A DNA stretch of 64,000 nt from assembly GCF_023347235.1 (NCBI RefSeq), contig NZ_CP094467.1, positions 3,162,001-3,226,000 of the forward strand. The letters run 5' to 3'. This stretch comes from Faecalibacterium sp. I4-1-79. Its GTDB lineage: Bacteria > Bacillota > Clostridia > Oscillospirales > Ruminococcaceae. The position numbers and the translations under genes were made by a program. Positions 8,067 to 16,318 of this stretch are shown here, in pieces. Position 1 is the stretch's first letter; the number at the start of each line of letters is the position of its first letter. A model generated the notes under the pieces. The model was not told the origin of the DNA. It saw only the letters and a list, made by a program, of their open reading frames with translations, and made no database searches.

Positions 8067-9185
8067 ATGCTCTCGGCTGCTGAGAAAAAATCCGATCAGG
8101 TTTATCGCTGGCTTCTGGCTTATATTGACGAAAACAAATTTTCCGGGAACCAGCGTTTGCCTTCGGAAAATGCGCTCTGCCGGAAGCTGGGTGTCAGCCG
8201 AGAAACGATACGAGTGGCCATCGACCAGTTGGTAGCAGAAGGACTCGTGTACAAGCTCAAGGGAAGTGGGACTTATTTCCACCGGGAAAAAGTAATGACG
8301 CGGGATTTGAACACAGATGATGCCCTTTATAAAATCGGCCTTGTCCTGCAGGGACAGGATACAAGTGCCAATTCGGGATTAATCGAAGGGGTTCGCAGTG
8401 TTCTGACGCAGGAGCAGGTTGACCTCCATGTATTTCTGACCGATAACAAATTCTGCAACGAACGCCGCTGTCTGGAGACTGTGGTACATCAGAATTTTCA
8501 CGGTTTCATCGTGGATGGTGTCAAATCGAGCATCCTCAGCCCAAATCTTGACTGCTACAAGGAGCTTTACCGACGTAAGATCCCGGTGATATTCTACAAC
8601 AACTTCTATCGGAACTTGCGTTGCCCCCGCGTAACGATCAATGACATCGAATGTGCCCATCAGCTGATAGGACGCCTGATGGATGCCGGACACAGCCACA
8701 TTGCAGGCATCTTCGTGTACGACAACTACCAGAGCGTAGAAAAGTTTCAAGGCATGGCGGAAGCGATGCGAAATCGTGGTTTGGAACTGAACGATGATTA
8801 CATCAAGTGGTGTATTTCGGACGAAGCCCACAACGAAAGCTATGTCCGTTCCATTGAAAGATTTCTGAAGAGCATCCCTAAATGCACCGCTATCGTCTGC
8901 TGCAACTACATCATCTATCGGCTGGTCATGAAAACCCTGCAGAAAATGGGGAAGACTGTACCCGAAGATTATTCGCTGGTCTGTTTTGATTATTCCGAAG
9001 AAACTTATCGGCAGGAGGATGTTACCTGCTCCGTGGAGCAAGGCTTCGAGATGGGACGTCAGCTTGCGCTGCGGCTTATGGAGATGATTTCCACCGGCGA
9101 ATGCGATGACCGGAACTACACTTATGTCATGAAGCCCATCCTCTACGATGGCCATTCCATCCGGAAGATCAAAAAGGTAAAATAA
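8067..9185 (+). CDS. GntR-headed, LacI-bodied transcription regulator (AraR-like)
   Basis: A 372-residue regulator. Residues 7-70 form a GntR winged helix (RLPSENALCRKLGVSRETIRVAIDQL is split by the usual turn), and the rest is a LacI/periplasmic-binding-like sensor domain (IGLVLQGQDTS, VIFYNNFYRN, SLVCFDYSEE). AAAGGAG at 8051-8057 favours ATG 8067 over TTG 8061. It is the last gene of the transporter-sulfatase operon, so it probably controls its own operon through the TTGTT-GGT-AACAA site at 3513-3525. The effector would be the substrate or its desulfated product; this is inferred. Confidence 0.85.
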   Translation: MLSAAEKKSDQVYRWLLAYIDENKFSGNQRLPSENALCRKLGVSRETIRVAIDQLVAEGLVYKLKGSGTYFHREKVMTRDLNTDDALYKIGLVLQGQDTSANSGLIEGVRSVLTQEQVDLHVFLTDNKFCNERRCLETVVHQNFHGFIVDGVKSSILSPNLDCYKELYRRKIPVIFYNNFYRNLRCPRVTINDIECAHQLIGRLMDAGHSHIAGIFVYDNYQSVEKFQGMAEAMRNRGLELNDDYIKWCISDEAHNESYVRSIERFLKSIPKCTAIVCCNYIIYRLVMKTLQKMGKTVPEDYSLVCFDYSEETYRQEDVTCSVEQGFEMGRQLALRLMEMISTGECDDRNYTYVMKPILYDGHSIRKIKKVK

Positions 9186-9224
9186 AGATTCTCCCGGAGG
9201 CAGTACTGCTCTCCGGGAGAATCT
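9186..9224. terminator. Bidirectional terminator between the regulator and the maturase
   Basis: Perfect 14-bp arms AGATTCTCCCGGAG and CTCCGGGAGAATCT (9186-9199, 9211-9224), A-rich on one side and T-rich on the other. It separates two convergent genes. Confidence 0.9.
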
Positions 9225-9226
9225 CT

Positions 9227-10336
9227 TTATCGGTTTTGTTGTGCCAGAAAATGTGCAGCAGTATGCAGGCGCGGAAGCACATAGGCAAAGAACTGCTTAT
9301 ACGCTGCGCAAAAGCGGTTGCTTCCAGAGGCATCCCAATCTCGCTTGCATCCGCCCCGGCAGAGCAGCTGATAAGCACATGCTGCGCATTCCGCCGGGCG
9401 TTTGCGGCCCTGTGCCAGAAATGTCTGGCTTGTGGGAGAATCAAGCGCATCTTCAACGGTACAGTGGCTCAGATTTCCCAGCTTCCACTCATCCAGAACA
9501 TAAAAGTCACAGGGATAAAGGCTTCCGTCACCTTCTACGGTAAGATAATGTCCACAGGAACCGGAGGAAGCGCAGGAGGTAGGCGGCATTCCCAGCAGGA
9601 TACGCAGATAGTCCTCAAAATTGCGAACGCTGATATAATTGCCTCGTTGCAGCTGCTGATACCAAGTATCAAAGACGCCGCACAGAAAACGACCATAAAG
9701 TTCCGGCGTTAAAGAATATGCCTGCCCTCCAATCGTATCAAGTGGGTCAAGACATGGGATGAATTGCAGATTGTGCTGTCCCAACTCGCAGAGGCTTTTG
9801 AAGGCTCGCTGCGGCTTTCTGGCCAGCTGTCCGGTCACAACACAGAGCAGATTCGTTTCGACCCTGTAGGCATCCAGCAGCGCAAGCGCATGAGTTACTT
9901 TATCCCATGTGCCCTGCCCAGCTGCGTCCAGCCGATAGAGATCATGGTTCTCCTGTGTGCCGTCCAGAGAGAGGCCTACGAGGAAAGAGTTGGCTTTGAA
10001 AAAGGAAGCCCACTCTTCATCCAGACAAATGCCATTGGTCTGGATGCTGTGGAACACAGAGATATTGCGCTGCATGGAACGCTCCGTTTCCAGAAAGAAC
10101 CGGAAGAAATCCAACCCGGCAAGAGTCGGTTCGCCGCCCTGAAACAGAAAATGGACGCTGCCGCCTTCTTCTGTGGCTGCAAAAGCCTTTTCAACCAGTT
10201 CTCCTGCCATTTCATGGGAAAGCAGTCCCATATTTTTGCAGGCTCGGCTGTTGGAAACATCGTCATAAAAGCAGTACCGGCAACGCAGATTGCACAGGCT
10301 GGACGCTGGCTTGACGAGAAATGTATTATGTTTCAT
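9227..10336 (-). CDS. Anaerobic sulfatase-maturating enzyme (radical SAM, SPASM)
   Basis: A 369-residue radical SAM enzyme. The CxxxCxxC cluster motif is C15-NLR-C19-RY-C22, and a Cys-rich SPASM domain occupies the C-terminal third (CGHYLTVEGDGSLYPCDF, then CAACAYQLLCRGGC). These are the hallmarks of anSME, which oxidises the active-site Cys of sulfatases to formylglycine without oxygen. It converges on the sulfatase operon and most likely activates the product of 6695-8050. Length is normal. A promoter on the minus strand lies at 10372-10400. Confidence 0.93.
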   Translation of the reverse strand: MKHNTFLVKPASSLCNLRCRYCFYDDVSNSRACKNMGLLSHEMAGELVEKAFAATEEGGSVHFLFQGGEPTLAGLDFFRFFLETERSMQRNISVFHSIQTNGICLDEEWASFFKANSFLVGLSLDGTQENHDLYRLDAAGQGTWDKVTHALALLDAYRVETNLLCVVTGQLARKPQRAFKSLCELGQHNLQFIPCLDPLDTIGGQAYSLTPELYGRFLCGVFDTWYQQLQRGNYISVRNFEDYLRILLGMPPTSCASSGSCGHYLTVEGDGSLYPCDFYVLDEWKLGNLSHCTVEDALDSPTSQTFLAQGRKRPAECAACAYQLLCRGGCKRDWDASGSNRFCAAYKQFFAYVLPRLHTAAHFLAQQNR

Positions 10337-10371
10337 AGAGATTCCCTCCGTGCTTCGCAGTTCTTAAAACA

Positions 10372-10400
10372 AGGATACCGGAAAATACGGGCTTTCGCAA
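10372..10400 (-). promoter_or_regulatory. Promoter for the maturase gene
   Basis: On the minus strand, TTGCGA and TATCCT are separated by 17 bases, 36 bases before the start codon. No copy of the 3513-3525 operator is seen here, so control may differ from the sulfatase operon. Confidence 0.55.
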
Positions 10401-10483
10401 GCAGTAACAGTTAAAAGCTGTTTGAAATAGTAAGAAAACGAATATAGTTGTCCGAAAATCAAAAAAAGGAGAAGAAAACTTGT

Positions 10484-11071
10484 ATGGATGAAAATAAAAC
10501 ATACGGTACACGGTTAGCACGGCTTTGGAAGCTGTTTTTGAGTACGCTGTACATTAGCAGCTTTACCTTCGGCGGCGGCTTTGTCATCGTGACCTTTATG
10601 AAGAAAAAATTTGTAGATGAGCTGCACTGGATCGATGAACAGGAAATGCTGGATATGACAGCGTTGGCGCAGTCCTCTCCGGGCGCAATCGCGGTCAATG
10701 CTGCAATTCTGGTAGGCTGGCAGGTAGAAGGCTTGATTGGAATGATCGTGGCAGTGTTGGGCACCATCATCCCACCTATGGTCATACTTTCAGTCATTTC
10801 TGTGTTCTACAATGCTTTTGCCACCAATCGCTATATCGCGTTGTTACTCAAGGGAATGCAGGCTGGTGTGGCGGCGGTCATTCTGGATGTTGTATTCGAC
10901 CTCGGCGGCAAGGTGCTGAAGACCCGCTCATGGGTGTATATTGCCCTGATGGTCGCAGCGTTTGTCGCAAATACGGTGTTTGATGTCAATGTGGTGGTGG
11001 TCATCCTTGCCGCCGCAGTATTCGGCGTGGTGCTGGCTCTGGTCCAGTGGAAAAAAGGTGGTGCAAAATGA
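10484..11071 (+). CDS. CHR-family transporter half protein 1 (chromate/sulfate type)
   Basis: A 195-residue membrane protein with the CHR N-domain signatures FTFGGGFVIV and ALAQSSPGAIAVNAA. CHR proteins move chromate, a sulfate analogue, and in Firmicutes often occur as two half-size proteins that work as a pair. The frame opens upstream at a TTG, but AAAGGAG lies just before ATG 10484. The gene overlaps its partner as ATGA. It is divergent from the maturase gene. In this setting export of sulfate released by the sulfatase is a plausible role; chromate resistance is the alternative. Confidence 0.85.
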   Translation: MDENKTYGTRLARLWKLFLSTLYISSFTFGGGFVIVTFMKKKFVDELHWIDEQEMLDMTALAQSSPGAIAVNAAILVGWQVEGLIGMIVAVLGTIIPPMVILSVISVFYNAFATNRYIALLLKGMQAGVAAVILDVVFDLGGKVLKTRSWVYIALMVAAFVANTVFDVNVVVVILAAAVFGVVLALVQWKKGGAK

Positions 11072-11631
11072 TCTACTTACAGCTTTTTCTCAGCTTTTTG
11101 CAGGTGGGTATGTTCAGCGTAGGCGGCGGCTATGCGGCCATGCCGCTGATCCAGAGCCAAGTGGTGGAACAACATGGCTGGCTGACGATGCAGGAGTTTA
11201 CTGACCTCATCACGATTGCAGAAATGACCCCTGGTCCCATTGCGGTCAACTCGGCAACTTTTGTTGGTTTGCGTATCGCGCAGGTACCCGGAGCCATCAT
11301 TGCAACACTAGGTTGCATTGCACCGGCGCTGTTCTTTGTTTCACTTCTATCCTGCATCTATCGTAAATACAAGGATATTTCTCTGCTGCAAAGTGTTCTG
11401 GCCTGCCTGCGTCCGGTCATTGTAGCGCTTATCTTTGGTGCAGGTCTTTCTATACTGTCTATGGTGGTGTTCGGAGAGAGTGCAAAGACGCTCGCCAACG
11501 TAGACTGGATCGGCATCGGCAGTTTTGCATCGGCATTTTTTGTGCTACGGAAGCTCAAGTGGAATCCCATCCTGACCATGTGCCTGTGCGGCGTGGCCGG
11601 GCTTGGACTTCACATTTTGCTCGGAATATAA
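11068..11631 (+). CDS. CHR-family transporter half protein 2
   Basis: A 187-residue membrane protein, homologous to its upstream neighbour: FSVGGGYAAMPLI and EMTPGPIAVNSATFVG match the CHR motifs. ATG 11068 overlaps the previous stop (ATGA), so the two halves are translationally coupled and probably form a heterodimer. It is the last cargo gene before the recombinase. Confidence 0.85.
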   Translation: MIYLQLFLSFLQVGMFSVGGGYAAMPLIQSQVVEQHGWLTMQEFTDLITIAEMTPGPIAVNSATFVGLRIAQVPGAIIATLGCIAPALFFVSLLSCIYRKYKDISLLQSVLACLRPVIVALIFGAGLSILSMVVFGESAKTLANVDWIGIGSFASAFFVLRKLKWNPILTMCLCGVAGLGLHILLGI

Positions 11632-11775
11632 TCTTAAGACAATTTGTCTGTTGGAATCATGAAAATAAATCATTGGGCTTGCAATCAGGGCAAAACCGTG
11701 GTATATACATTATACGAAACATTGCTTTGATGAACGTATTACCGTTCAATGACGTATAAAATGGAGGTGCCCGCC

Positions 11776-13386
11776 ATGACCGCCGTGATCTATGCTCGCT
11801 ATTCCTCGGACAACCAGCGCGAAGAATCCATCGAAGGCCAGATCCGGGAATGCACGGCTTATGCCGAGAAAAACGGCATCACCATCGTCAAGCACTATAT
11901 TGACCGTGCTATCTCCGCCAAGACGGACAACCGCCCCGAGTTCCAGCAGATGATTAAGGACAGCGACAAAAAGCTGTTTGACATCGTGCTGGTCTGGAAG
12001 CTGGACCGCTTTGCCCGAAACCGCTACGATAGTGCCCGGTACAAGACTCAGTTAAAGAAGAACGGTGTCAAGCTCATGTCGGCTACCGAGATCATCTCCG
12101 AGGGGCCGGAAGGCATCATTCTGGAATCGGTGCTGGAAGGTTATGCGGAATACTACTCCGCCGACCTTGCCGAGAAGGTCGTGCGTGGACAGACTGAGAA
12201 CATCCTGAAAGGCCGCTGCAACGGTGGTCGTGGAACCTTTGGCTATACGCTGGATTCGGAGCGGAAGTTCCACATTGACCCTCTCACCTCGCCTTTTGTG
12301 CTGGGATCGTTCAAGAAGTACAATGAAGGCTCCACCATGAAGGAAATCCGGGACTGGATGAACGAAAACGGCATCAAGAACCCGGTGGGCGGTGCGTTTA
12401 CTTATAACAGCGTTGAACATATGCTCAAGAACCGGCGGTACATCGGAGAACTGAAATTCCGGGATGTGGTCGTGCCGGATGCCATCCCGCCCATTATTCC
12501 GCTGGAACTGTTTGAGGATGTGCAGGAGAAAATCGCCAAAAACAAAAAAGCCCCTGCCCGTAGAAAGGCAGAGGATGACTACCTGCTCACCACCAAGCTG
12601 TTCTGCGGCTACTGTGGGGCATTGATGTTTGGCGAAAGCGGCACGAGCCGGACGGGCGAAGTCCACCGCTATTATAAATGTGCTACTGCCAAAAAGCATA
12701 AAGGCTGCAAGAAAAAGACCGTCCGTAAACAGTGGCTGGAAGATCTGGTGGTCAACCAGACCATGCAGCTTGTGAAAGACGATGCCGCTATGGAGTCCAT
12801 CATCGCCAAGGTGATGGAACTGCAAAATAAGGAAAACGCCAACATTCCCCTTTATGAAAAGCAGCTTCGGGATGCGGAATCGGGTATCCAGAATATGCTC
12901 AATGCGATTCAGGCTGGAATCCTGACCAGTTCCACCAAGGAACGGTTGGAACAGCTCGAAGAAACCAAGCGTGAGCTTGAAGCCCGCATTGCGGAAGAAA
13001 AGCTGGCAAAGCCAAAAATCAAAGAGGAATTTATCCGTTTCTGGCTGATGCGCTTCCGTAAACTGGACATGAGCCTGAAAGACCAGAGGCAAGCGTTGGT
13101 GGATACGTTCATCAATTCGATTTATCTGTACGATGATAAGGTTTTGATAACCTTTAACTATAAAGAAGGTACACAGACCATCACGTTTGAGGAAGCGGCC
13201 CAAGCCGCATCAAAGGAAAATGGTTCGGATTTGGATTGCTTTACTGCACCAAGGACTGCTGCACAGGTTTTGTGCAGCAGTCCTTTTTATTTATTTTATC
13301 GAATCCATCTTGCAAAAGCGGCGCAGTGCCTTATAATAGAGGCTGTGCCCCGGTGTGCGCGGGTACGGTTAGGATGTATAGGATAA
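11776..13386 (+). CDS. Large serine recombinase; C-terminal tail runs into flanking DNA
   Basis: A serine integrase. The N-terminal resolvase domain has YARYSSDNQREESIEGQ with the catalytic Ser at residue 9 or 10. A recombinase domain follows, then a zinc ribbon (CGYCGALMFG, YYKCATAKKHKGC) and a long coiled coil in the C-terminal third. ATG 11776 is preceded by GGAGG; an earlier ATG at 11749 is less likely. It should catalyse integration and excision of the mobilizable element. Oddly, after ENGSDLDCFTAP (to about 13251) the frame continues through a strong terminator hairpin (13251-13285) and a consensus promoter (13310-13337). The last 45 or so residues are probably host flank read through the attachment site, so the tail is not native to the protein. 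Confidence 0.9.
   Translation: MTAVIYARYSSDNQREESIEGQIRECTAYAEKNGITIVKHYIDRAISAKTDNRPEFQQMIKDSDKKLFDIVLVWKLDRFARNRYDSARYKTQLKKNGVKLMSATEIISEGPEGIILESVLEGYAEYYSADLAEKVVRGQTENILKGRCNGGRGTFGYTLDSERKFHIDPLTSPFVLGSFKKYNEGSTMKEIRDWMNENGIKNPVGGAFTYNSVEHMLKNRRYIGELKFRDVVVPDAIPPIIPLELFEDVQEKIAKNKKAPARRKAEDDYLLTTKLFCGYCGALMFGESGTSRTGEVHRYYKCATAKKHKGCKKKTVRKQWLEDLVVNQTMQLVKDDAAMESIIAKVMELQNKENANIPLYEKQLRDAESGIQNMLNAIQAGILTSSTKERLEQLEETKRELEARIAEEKLAKPKIKEEFIRFWLMRFRKLDMSLKDQRQALVDTFINSIYLYDDKVLITFNYKEGTQTITFEEAAQAASKENGSDLDCFTAPRTAAQVLCSSPFYLFYRIHLAKAAQCLIIEAVPRCARVRLGCIG
13225..13300. other. Probable right attachment-site region of the mobile element
   Basis: The recombinase's conserved sequence ends here and host signals start. 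The exact crossover core cannot be fixed because the other end of the element is outside the window. Confidence 0.45.
13251..13285. terminator. Terminator hairpin inside the recombinase frame
   Basis: Arms AAGGACTGCTGCAC and GTGCAGCAGTCCTT with a 7-base loop, followed by TTTTTAT. It would stop transcription before the recombinase stop codon. Confidence 0.85.
13310..13337 (+). promoter_or_regulatory. Promoter of the MATE gene
   Basis: TTGCAA, a 16-base spacer, TATAAT, about 60 bases before the MATE start and inside the recombinase reading frame. Confidence 0.7.
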
Positions 13387-13399
13387 AGGAAAAAAGAGT

Positions 13400-14761
13400 A
13401 TGGCTTCTCAAACGAATACGCTGACGGAAGGCCCTCTGGCCAAGCAGATCTTTCTGGTCAGTCTGCCGCTGGCGCTTTCCAACCTGCTGCAGGTGCTGTT
13501 CAATATGTCGGACGTGGCGGTGGTGGGGCGCTTTGCCGGTTCTACGGCGCTGGGTGCTGTGGGCTCCACCAGCACGCTGGTGACCCTGTTCACCGGCTTT
13601 CTCATCGGTCTGAGCAACGGCATCAACGTGCTGGTGGCGCGTTTTTACGGCGCGCGCCATCCCAAGGACGTGGAAAAGACCGTCCACTCGGCGGCCATCA
13701 TCAGCGCCGTTGCCGGTGTGGCGTTGCTGCTCATCGGTCTGCTGGGCTCCCCCGCCATGCTGCGGCTGCTGAACACCAAAGAGGATCTGCTGCCCGGCGC
13801 GATTTTGTATCTGCGGGTGTATTTTCTGGGCATGCCGGCGCTGGCGCTGTACAACTTCGGCAACGCGGTGTTCAGCTCCATCGGCGACACCAAAAAGCCG
13901 CTGATGTATCTGTCCATTGCCGGTGCCCTGAACATTGCGCTGAACCTATTCTTTGTCATCGTGTGCGATCTGAGCGTGGTGGGTGTGGCGCTGGCCAGTG
14001 CCATCAGCCAGTGCGTTTCGGCATTTCTGATCCTGCGGGCGCTGACCCGGGTGCAGGACTGCTACGCGCTGGATCTGCACAAATTACAGCTGGACCCGGC
14101 GCAAGCCAAGAGCATCCTTGCGCTGGGCGTACCCGCCGGATTGCAGAATGCTATTTTTGCCATTGCCAACCTGTTCATTCAGGCGGGCGTCAACTCCTTT
14201 GACTCTTTGATGGTCAAGGGCAACAGTGCCGCCGCCAACGCGGACGGTCTGATTTATGATTGCATGGCGGCCTTCTATATGGCCTGCGCCAGCTTTATGA
14301 GCCAGAACTACGGCGCGGGACGGCCTGACCGGGTGAAGAAGAGCTACTTCATCAGTCTGGGCTACTCCTTCGGCGTGGGGCTTGTACTGGGCGCGGCGCT
14401 GTTCTTCTGCGGGCCGGCCTTCCTTGCGCTGTTCACCACCGAGGCGGCGGTCATCGACGCCGGCATGAAGCGCGTAACCGTGATGGCCTTTGCCTACGGC
14501 GTCTCCGCCTTTATGGACTGCACCATCGCCGCCTCCCGTGGGCTGGGCAAGACGGTGGTGCCCACCGTCATCGTGGTGCTGGGCTCCTGCGTATTCCGGG
14601 TGATCTGGGTGTACACCATCTTTGCCCACTTCCACACCATCCCGGCGCTGTACCTGCTGTACCCGTGCAGCTGGACACTGACCGCGCTGGCGGAGATCGC
14701 CTATTTCGCCAGCTGTTACAAGCGTGCAATGGCTATCTTCCGCAAGCCCGCGGCGGCGTAA
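13400..14761 (+). CDS. MATE-family efflux transporter
   Basis: A 453-residue polytopic protein with two homologous halves of about six membrane segments. LPLALSNLLQVLFNMSDVAVVGRF near the N-terminus is the typical MATE start (shown in two parts: LPLALSNLLQVLFN, MSDVAVVGRF). The family exports drugs or metabolites using proton or sodium gradients. AAAGGA precedes ATG 13400. It is the first host gene beside the element and keeps its own promoter. It is one of three MATE genes in the window. The substrate is unknown. Confidence 0.92.
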   Translation: MASQTNTLTEGPLAKQIFLVSLPLALSNLLQVLFNMSDVAVVGRFAGSTALGAVGSTSTLVTLFTGFLIGLSNGINVLVARFYGARHPKDVEKTVHSAAIISAVAGVALLLIGLLGSPAMLRLLNTKEDLLPGAILYLRVYFLGMPALALYNFGNAVFSSIGDTKKPLMYLSIAGALNIALNLFFVIVCDLSVVGVALASAISQCVSAFLILRALTRVQDCYALDLHKLQLDPAQAKSILALGVPAGLQNAIFAIANLFIQAGVNSFDSLMVKGNSAAANADGLIYDCMAAFYMACASFMSQNYGAGRPDRVKKSYFISLGYSFGVGLVLGAALFFCGPAFLALFTTEAAVIDAGMKRVTVMAFAYGVSAFMDCTIAASRGLGKTVVPTVIVVLGSCVFRVIWVYTIFAHFHTIPALYLLYPCSWTLTALAEIAYFASCYKRAMAIFRKPAAA

Positions 14762-14820
14762 GAGGACGATTTGGAATGTGCGCCGCGTGTGCCTTGCCGC
14801 CGCGATTTAAGGCACAGCCG

Positions 14821-15033
14821 CTACTGTTCAAAAGTCCCCTATGACCCATAGAGTTTTGAATAGTTACTTTTTCTGCGCCAAAACACGCAGAACACTGCGC
14901 TTTTTTCCCTACTGTTCAAAAGTAGCCAGAAGTTTTGAACAGTAGGGAGCAGTTGCAAATATAACGAAAGCACGATGCTTTTAAATACTATCCAATATTC
15001 AAAAGTGGTAATAATGAGCTACTGTTCAAAAGT
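14821..15033. repeat. Three copies of CTACTGTTCAAAAGT plus a 15-bp palindrome
   Basis: The 15-mer CTACTGTTCAAAAGT occurs at 14821-14835, 14909-14923 and 15019-15033. The middle copy is part of a perfect hairpin: CCCTACTGTTCAAAA (14907-14921) pairs with 14933-14947. The outer copies are both followed by TCCCCT and a CATAG-like string. The gap between the MATE gene and the next gene holds no reading frame of interest. Function unknown. Confidence 0.6.
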
Positions 15034-15094
15034 CCCCTTGTGTCATAGGGCTTCGCCGCCTGTTCTGAACAGCAGCTCCTGCCCTGTAAAAGCA

Positions 15095-15126
15095 AAAGCC
15101 GGACGGCCCGCGGGCCGTCCGGCTTT
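15095..15126. terminator. Bidirectional terminator
   Basis: A perfect 32-bp palindrome (half AAAGCCGGACGGCCCG) between the convergent MATE gene and the minus-strand gene at 15143. Confidence 0.8.
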
Positions 15127-15142
15127 GTGTTATCACAAGGTT

Positions 15143-16159
15143 TTACTGATAATCGTGGTTGAGGAACAGGGCCTTGATGACCACCACCTCGTCGTATTCC
15201 TCCTGCTCCACCTGCACGTCCGCGTTCAGGCTCTTCAGGCGCGCCTTGACTGCATCCAGTGCCTCGGGCACGGTGACGGCGCGGCCCTCCTCCACGGCGT
15301 CCATCATCTGCTTGAGCACGATGGGGTGGGCATACCAGCTTGCCACCGGGAAAGCCCCGTGGGGGTAGTGCTTCACATACTCTGCCATGGCTGCCTCGGC
15401 CTTTTCTGCACGCTTCATGATGGCGTTGTTGTTATTGTGGGCGGTAGGCAGCATATTGTAGCTGGAAAACAGGAAGATGGCGGCAAAGCCGAACAGCGCA
15501 AAGTACACGCCGTAGCTGCCGGTATGGCTGAACACGGAGTACAGACCGTAGACCGCAGCCGCAACGCCCAGCACAAAGATCGCCAGCGCCACATACCGGT
15601 ACACCGGCTTGCTTTGCAGCTGCGCACGCTTGCGGCGCTGGGCAGCGCTCAGCTCGGCGGAAAGCTCCGGCTTTGCGTCCAGATACTCCTTGGCGCGGCG
15701 CAGCACGGTAAGGCTGTGCTGTGCTTCCTCGGAAAGCTCCGGCAGCTTGCGGGCGGCCTTTTCGGCAGCCTTTTTCTCCAGCGCCTGCTCTCCGGCGGCG
15801 CTCAGCAGATGCAGCTGCGGCTGCTCCTTGGCAAGCACTTCCAGCAAAGCGTCCACATCCCGCTCGTCCTTGAAGTTGCACTGCTTCTGCTTGCCGTCGT
15901 CGTACTCTACCACCAGATAGGCCATGGAGGCAAACACGCCCTTGCCGGAAAAGCCGCCGGAGCTCATAGCCACCCGCTTGAACACCCGGGTGATGCTGCC
16001 ATAGGGCAGATAATAGCAGCGGTCGATGTAAAAGCTGTTCAGGTACAGCGCCTTTTTGCCTACGCCGCAGGGGCCGATCTTCCGGCAGGCTTTTTTGTCT
16101 GCCTCCAGCTCCTGCGGGTCAAGCTTTGCCATGCCCAGCTGTGCGGGTTTGAAAATCAT
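15143..16159 (-). CDS. Uncharacterised membrane protein with two membrane segments
   Basis: A 338-residue protein that I do not recognise. The N-terminal 110 residues are soluble and contain a compact region around YLPYGSITRVFKR and KGVFASMAYLVVEYDDG. A charged helical stretch with many Ala/Glu/Lys follows (about 110-185), then two adjacent hydrophobic segments (about 188-210 and 216-236), then a soluble C-terminal region ending in an acidic helix. It is probably anchored by the hairpin of membrane segments, with both ends in the cytoplasm. It is a single gene with its own terminator. A role cannot be named. Confidence 0.75.
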   Translation of the reverse strand: MIFKPAQLGMAKLDPQELEADKKACRKIGPCGVGKKALYLNSFYIDRCYYLPYGSITRVFKRVAMSSGGFSGKGVFASMAYLVVEYDDGKQKQCNFKDERDVDALLEVLAKEQPQLHLLSAAGEQALEKKAAEKAARKLPELSEEAQHSLTVLRRAKEYLDAKPELSAELSAAQRRKRAQLQSKPVYRYVALAIFVLGVAAAVYGLYSVFSHTGSYGVYFALFGFAAIFLFSSYNMLPTAHNNNNAIMKRAEKAEAAMAEYVKHYPHGAFPVASWYAHPIVLKQMMDAVEEGRAVTVPEALDAVKARLKSLNADVQVEQEEYDEVVVIKALFLNHDYQ

Positions 16160-16248
16160 GGGTAGTTCCCTTCTTTGCTTTAAATTCTACGCCCCTATTT
16201 TCCCACGGGACGGGGGCAATTGCAAGCCCTGATTTTTTTCAAAAAACA

Positions 16249-16284
16249 GCGCCCGCCGCTGTACGGTCAGGCAGCGGCGGGCGC
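16249..16284 (-). terminator. Terminator after cstA
   Basis: Arms GCGCCCGCCGCT and AGCGGCGGGCGC, followed on the minus strand by GTTTTTTG. Confidence 0.85.
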
Positions 16285-16318
16285 AGGTTACTTACGGAAA
16301 TATAGAGCCGTCAGTTCC

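Noticed and set aside
14821-15033. CRISPR array
   Set aside because: Three 15-mer copies with spacings of 88 and 110 bases do not form regular repeat-spacer units, and no cas genes are near.
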